A stretch of 64,000 nucleotides of DNA from Acidobacteriota bacterium. GTDB taxonomy: Bacteria > Acidobacteriota > Thermoanaerobaculia > UBA5066. The stretch spans positions 91,496 to 155,495 of the forward strand of contig JAKOVQ010000023.1 of the NCBI GenBank assembly GCA_029781975.1, read 5' to 3'. The notes under the pieces were generated by a model, which did not search any database, was not told the DNA's origin, and was given only the letters and a program-made list of their open reading frames with translations. The translations under genes were made by a program, and so were the position numbers. This document shows, one piece after another, positions 62,262 through 64,000 of the stretch; position 1 is the first letter of the stretch, and each line of letters opens with the position of its first letter.

Positions 62262-63623
62262 ATGGAATCCGATGGGAACGACCCGAGCGTGGTGGTCCGG
62301 CGGCGAGTGATAGCGCGCTTTATCAGGCAGTACAGGCGCGTTGAAAGTGCGCGGAAGCGGGTCCCGGAGAACCCGGTGGGTCTCAAGCTCACGTTTGAGG
62401 AGCAGCGTTTGTCTGCCGGGCTAAAGGTCGAGGATGCGATGCACCGGCTCGTGATCGGCTTGCGGCCCTTCTTGCAGAAGGAGTCCGGGATCGAACTCCG
62501 GGATGTCTTCGCCGCGCTCAAGGAGCATCGGCCGGAGGGCTTCTTCTCCGAGCAGGAGATCGTGGATTTCGATGCGGCGATGAAGGCCTTGGAGGAAGAG
62601 GGCAGCGGGCTTCACTGTGACGAGCGAGCCGTCACGCGGCGCGAGGCCTATGACTACATTGCGGATGGTGGCTACTTCGATGAGAAGGACGAGGCCGTCG
62701 AATTCCTGAAAGGACTTGAAGGCGGCCCTGCGCTCTCCCTGCTGAGGTTTCACTTCTTCAGTGTCAGCTTGGACGCCCTACACATAGCGTCGTGGCTCTA
62801 CGGGTGCATGCAGGAGCCGGCGACGGGAAGGGCGGAGGTCCACGGCGAGACTTCTCCGATACAGGGGGACTGCATCTTCTGTCGCAAGGCCGACGGAGGC
62901 TTCACCTCGCAGGACCACGTCTTTCCGGAATCCCTGGCTGGGGACGACGAAGTGTTGCCGCGCGGCTACGTGTGTGACCGATGCAACGCGGGTCCGCTGT
63001 CGGGCCTCGACGAGGTGCTCGTCAACTTCGCCCCTATTGCGGTGCAGCGGGTCTTCTATCTCCCTTTCACGAAGAAGGGGAAGCTCCCGCATGCGCGCGT
63101 CGGCGCGTTGTCCTTCGAGAAGAGGTTTCCTCGTGTAATCCGTATTCAGAGCGGCTCGAACAAGAACGTCTTCGCCGATCCGAAGCCGCTGCCCGATGGC
63201 ATGGTGGGCCACACCCTTCGAATGGAGGTCAAGGCGAACTGGCGACAGCTCGCCCGGGCGTTCTTCCGGATGGCTCTGAACGTCATTGCTTTTCGACAGG
63301 GCCGGGAGCGCGCTTGTGCGCCGGAGTTTGACGCAGCCCGACGATTCATTCTGGAAGACCAGGACTTCCAGGGCTACTTCATCATCGCGAGCCAGGGGAA
63401 ACCGACACCCGAGGTGCAAGTGAGGGTGCAGGATGCGCCTGCGGCCACGCTGGTCACTCTGAGTGTCTATGGTGTCTACGGCGAGCTGAACCTCCAAGAG
63501 ACGCCACTTTCGGGCGACGTAACGGAGATCGCCCGAGAGGCCGCTGAGAAGGGCTTCGGAATGATTCCGCTCTTCGGTGAACCCGTGCCGCTGGTGCCGG
63601 TGGTGCCGGAGAATCCCGCGTGA
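62262..63623 (+). CDS. HNH_5-type endonuclease protein
   Basis: This 453-residue protein has an unassigned helical N-terminal half and a zinc-finger HNH nuclease in the middle: CIFCRKADGG (Cys204, Cys207), SQDHVFPESLAG (catalytic His about 221) and VCDRCNAGPLSGLDEVLV (Cys238, Cys241 and Asn). This is the HNH_5 pattern. The C-terminal 170 residues are alpha/beta and unassigned. Such proteins are common in defence islands and may act as DNases in abortive infection or restriction. It starts 118 nt after the right repeat and converges on a restriction gene. Confidence 0.8.
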   Translation: MESDGNDPSVVVRRRVIARFIRQYRRVESARKRVPENPVGLKLTFEEQRLSAGLKVEDAMHRLVIGLRPFLQKESGIELRDVFAALKEHRPEGFFSEQEIVDFDAAMKALEEEGSGLHCDERAVTRREAYDYIADGGYFDEKDEAVEFLKGLEGGPALSLLRFHFFSVSLDALHIASWLYGCMQEPATGRAEVHGETSPIQGDCIFCRKADGGFTSQDHVFPESLAGDDEVLPRGYVCDRCNAGPLSGLDEVLVNFAPIAVQRVFYLPFTKKGKLPHARVGALSFEKRFPRVIRIQSGSNKNVFADPKPLPDGMVGHTLRMEVKANWRQLARAFFRMALNVIAFRQGRERACAPEFDAARRFILEDQDFQGYFIIASQGKPTPEVQVRVQDAPAATLVTLSVYGVYGELNLQETPLSGDVTEIAREAAEKGFGMIPLFGEPVPLVPVVPENPA

Positions 63624-63694
63624 GGCGGCTTCTACCCTGACCCGCGAAGGCAGGGAGCATTTCGGCCTGGTGTCACATCCGCACGCCCTGCTTC

Positions 63695-64000
63695 TCAGTG
63701 AGGCGGGGGCGGCCCGAGGAACCTCTCGCCGTTGTAATGGATCATGTGGGTGGGCTTGTCGGCCATCCAGACCTCGGTCTCCCAGGCGATGTCGCCCGCG
63801 TGGCGGCGGTACTCGGCCCAATCTGGGAAGGCGCTGACGTAGACGCGGGGCAGAGGACAGTCCTTCATCACGAGCTCGAGCTCCTTCTTCCGCTTCGGGG
63901 AGACGGGCCCGTGCGACGTCACCGCCTCGACCAGGATCAGCCAGCCCTTCTGCGGCATGTGAAGGACGACGTCGGGCAGCTTCCCGTGTTTCGTCACGGG
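63695..64000 (-). CDS. BsuBI/PstI-family restriction endonuclease (C-terminal part)
   Basis: The last 102 codons of a type II restriction enzyme are visible; the start lies beyond the window's right edge. The PD-(D/E)XK core of the BsuBI/PstI family is clear: GKLPDVVLH, WLILVEAVTSHGPVSPKRKKEL, then YVSAFPDWAEYRR, IAWETEVWMA and MIHYNGERFLGP. Such enzymes cut at a six-base palindrome, but the site cannot be stated from this fragment. A matching N6-adenine methyltransferase should lie just upstream of it, outside the window. Confidence 0.88.
   Translation of the reverse strand, partial: PVTKHGKLPDVVLHMPQKGWLILVEAVTSHGPVSPKRKKELELVMKDCPLPRVYVSAFPDWAEYRRHAGDIAWETEVWMADKPTHMIHYNGERFLGPPPPH

Noticed and set aside
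1..64000. CRISPR arrays, tRNA or rRNA genes and complete insertion sequences.
   Set aside because: None was seen by eye: no regularly spaced direct repeats, no cloverleaf, and no transposase. A covariance-model scan could still find small RNAs.

Overview
The window is a high-GC (roughly 70 %) bacterial chromosome segment with densely packed genes. GAF/PAS/EAL/cyclase signalling proteins, an MNIO (DUF692) RiPP operon, DUF5666 and giant Sec-exported Ig/RHS proteins would suit an Acidobacteriota- or Myxococcota-like lineage. That placement is an inference, because no rRNA or tRNA gene is visible.

Layout. (i) 1-7.4 kb: a signalling block, all on the plus strand: a histidine kinase cut by the window edge, a CheY/Rcp1-like receiver, REC-PAS-GGDEF-EAL and EAL-linker-GGDEF proteins with degenerate GGDEF motifs, and a GAF-class III nucleotide cyclase. 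(ii) 7.5-10.5 kb: a lone McjB-like transglutaminase-fold protein, then a bufferin-type metallophore operon (Cys-rich precursor, MNIO enzyme, partner protein). Four 11-bp tandem repeats precede the precursor, an attenuator-like hairpin follows it, and a 24-bp inverted repeat spans the bufB/bufC junction. (iii) 10.6-16 kb: a DUF5666 exported protein, a peptide-binding lipoprotein, SnoaL-like and MarR genes, an AraC-type HTH protein, and a MazEF-like pair whose toxin frame has two amber codons. (iv) 16.4-45.7 kb: three genes overlapping by 4 nt: a beta-helix protein, a 3744-residue Ig/carboxypeptidase-regulatory-like protein and a 5402-residue RHS/YD-repeat protein. The RHS protein ends in an Endonuclea_NS_2-like nuclease and is followed by a YezG-like immunity gene.

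(v) 45.7-64 kb: a conflict and defence island. It holds a CBASS-like operon (CD-NTase, S-4TM membrane effector, winged-helix PD-(D/E)XK protein), a type IIG-like restriction-modification enzyme with an XRE regulator, a primase/helicase-like protein with a tyrosine recombinase, a NYN nuclease, a Sec-targeted deaminase toxin with a putative immunity gene, an HNH_5 protein and the C-terminal part of a BsuBI/PstI-family restriction enzyme. Two copies of a roughly 1.6-kb GC-rich, apparently non-coding repeat (about 48.5-50.06 kb and 60.47-62.14 kb) bracket the restriction/primase/integrase/toxin segment. They share a run of 156 identical bases and carry hairpins whose sequence changes while pairing is kept. 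This repeat is the best candidate here for an undescribed element.

How the genes work together. The island appears to be built of exchangeable modules separated by the long repeat. The RHS protein and the secreted deaminase, about 14 kb apart, share a similar pre-toxin segment starting at DPWGL, which suggests toxin parts are swapped within this genome. All functions are inferred from motifs read by eye; no search was run.
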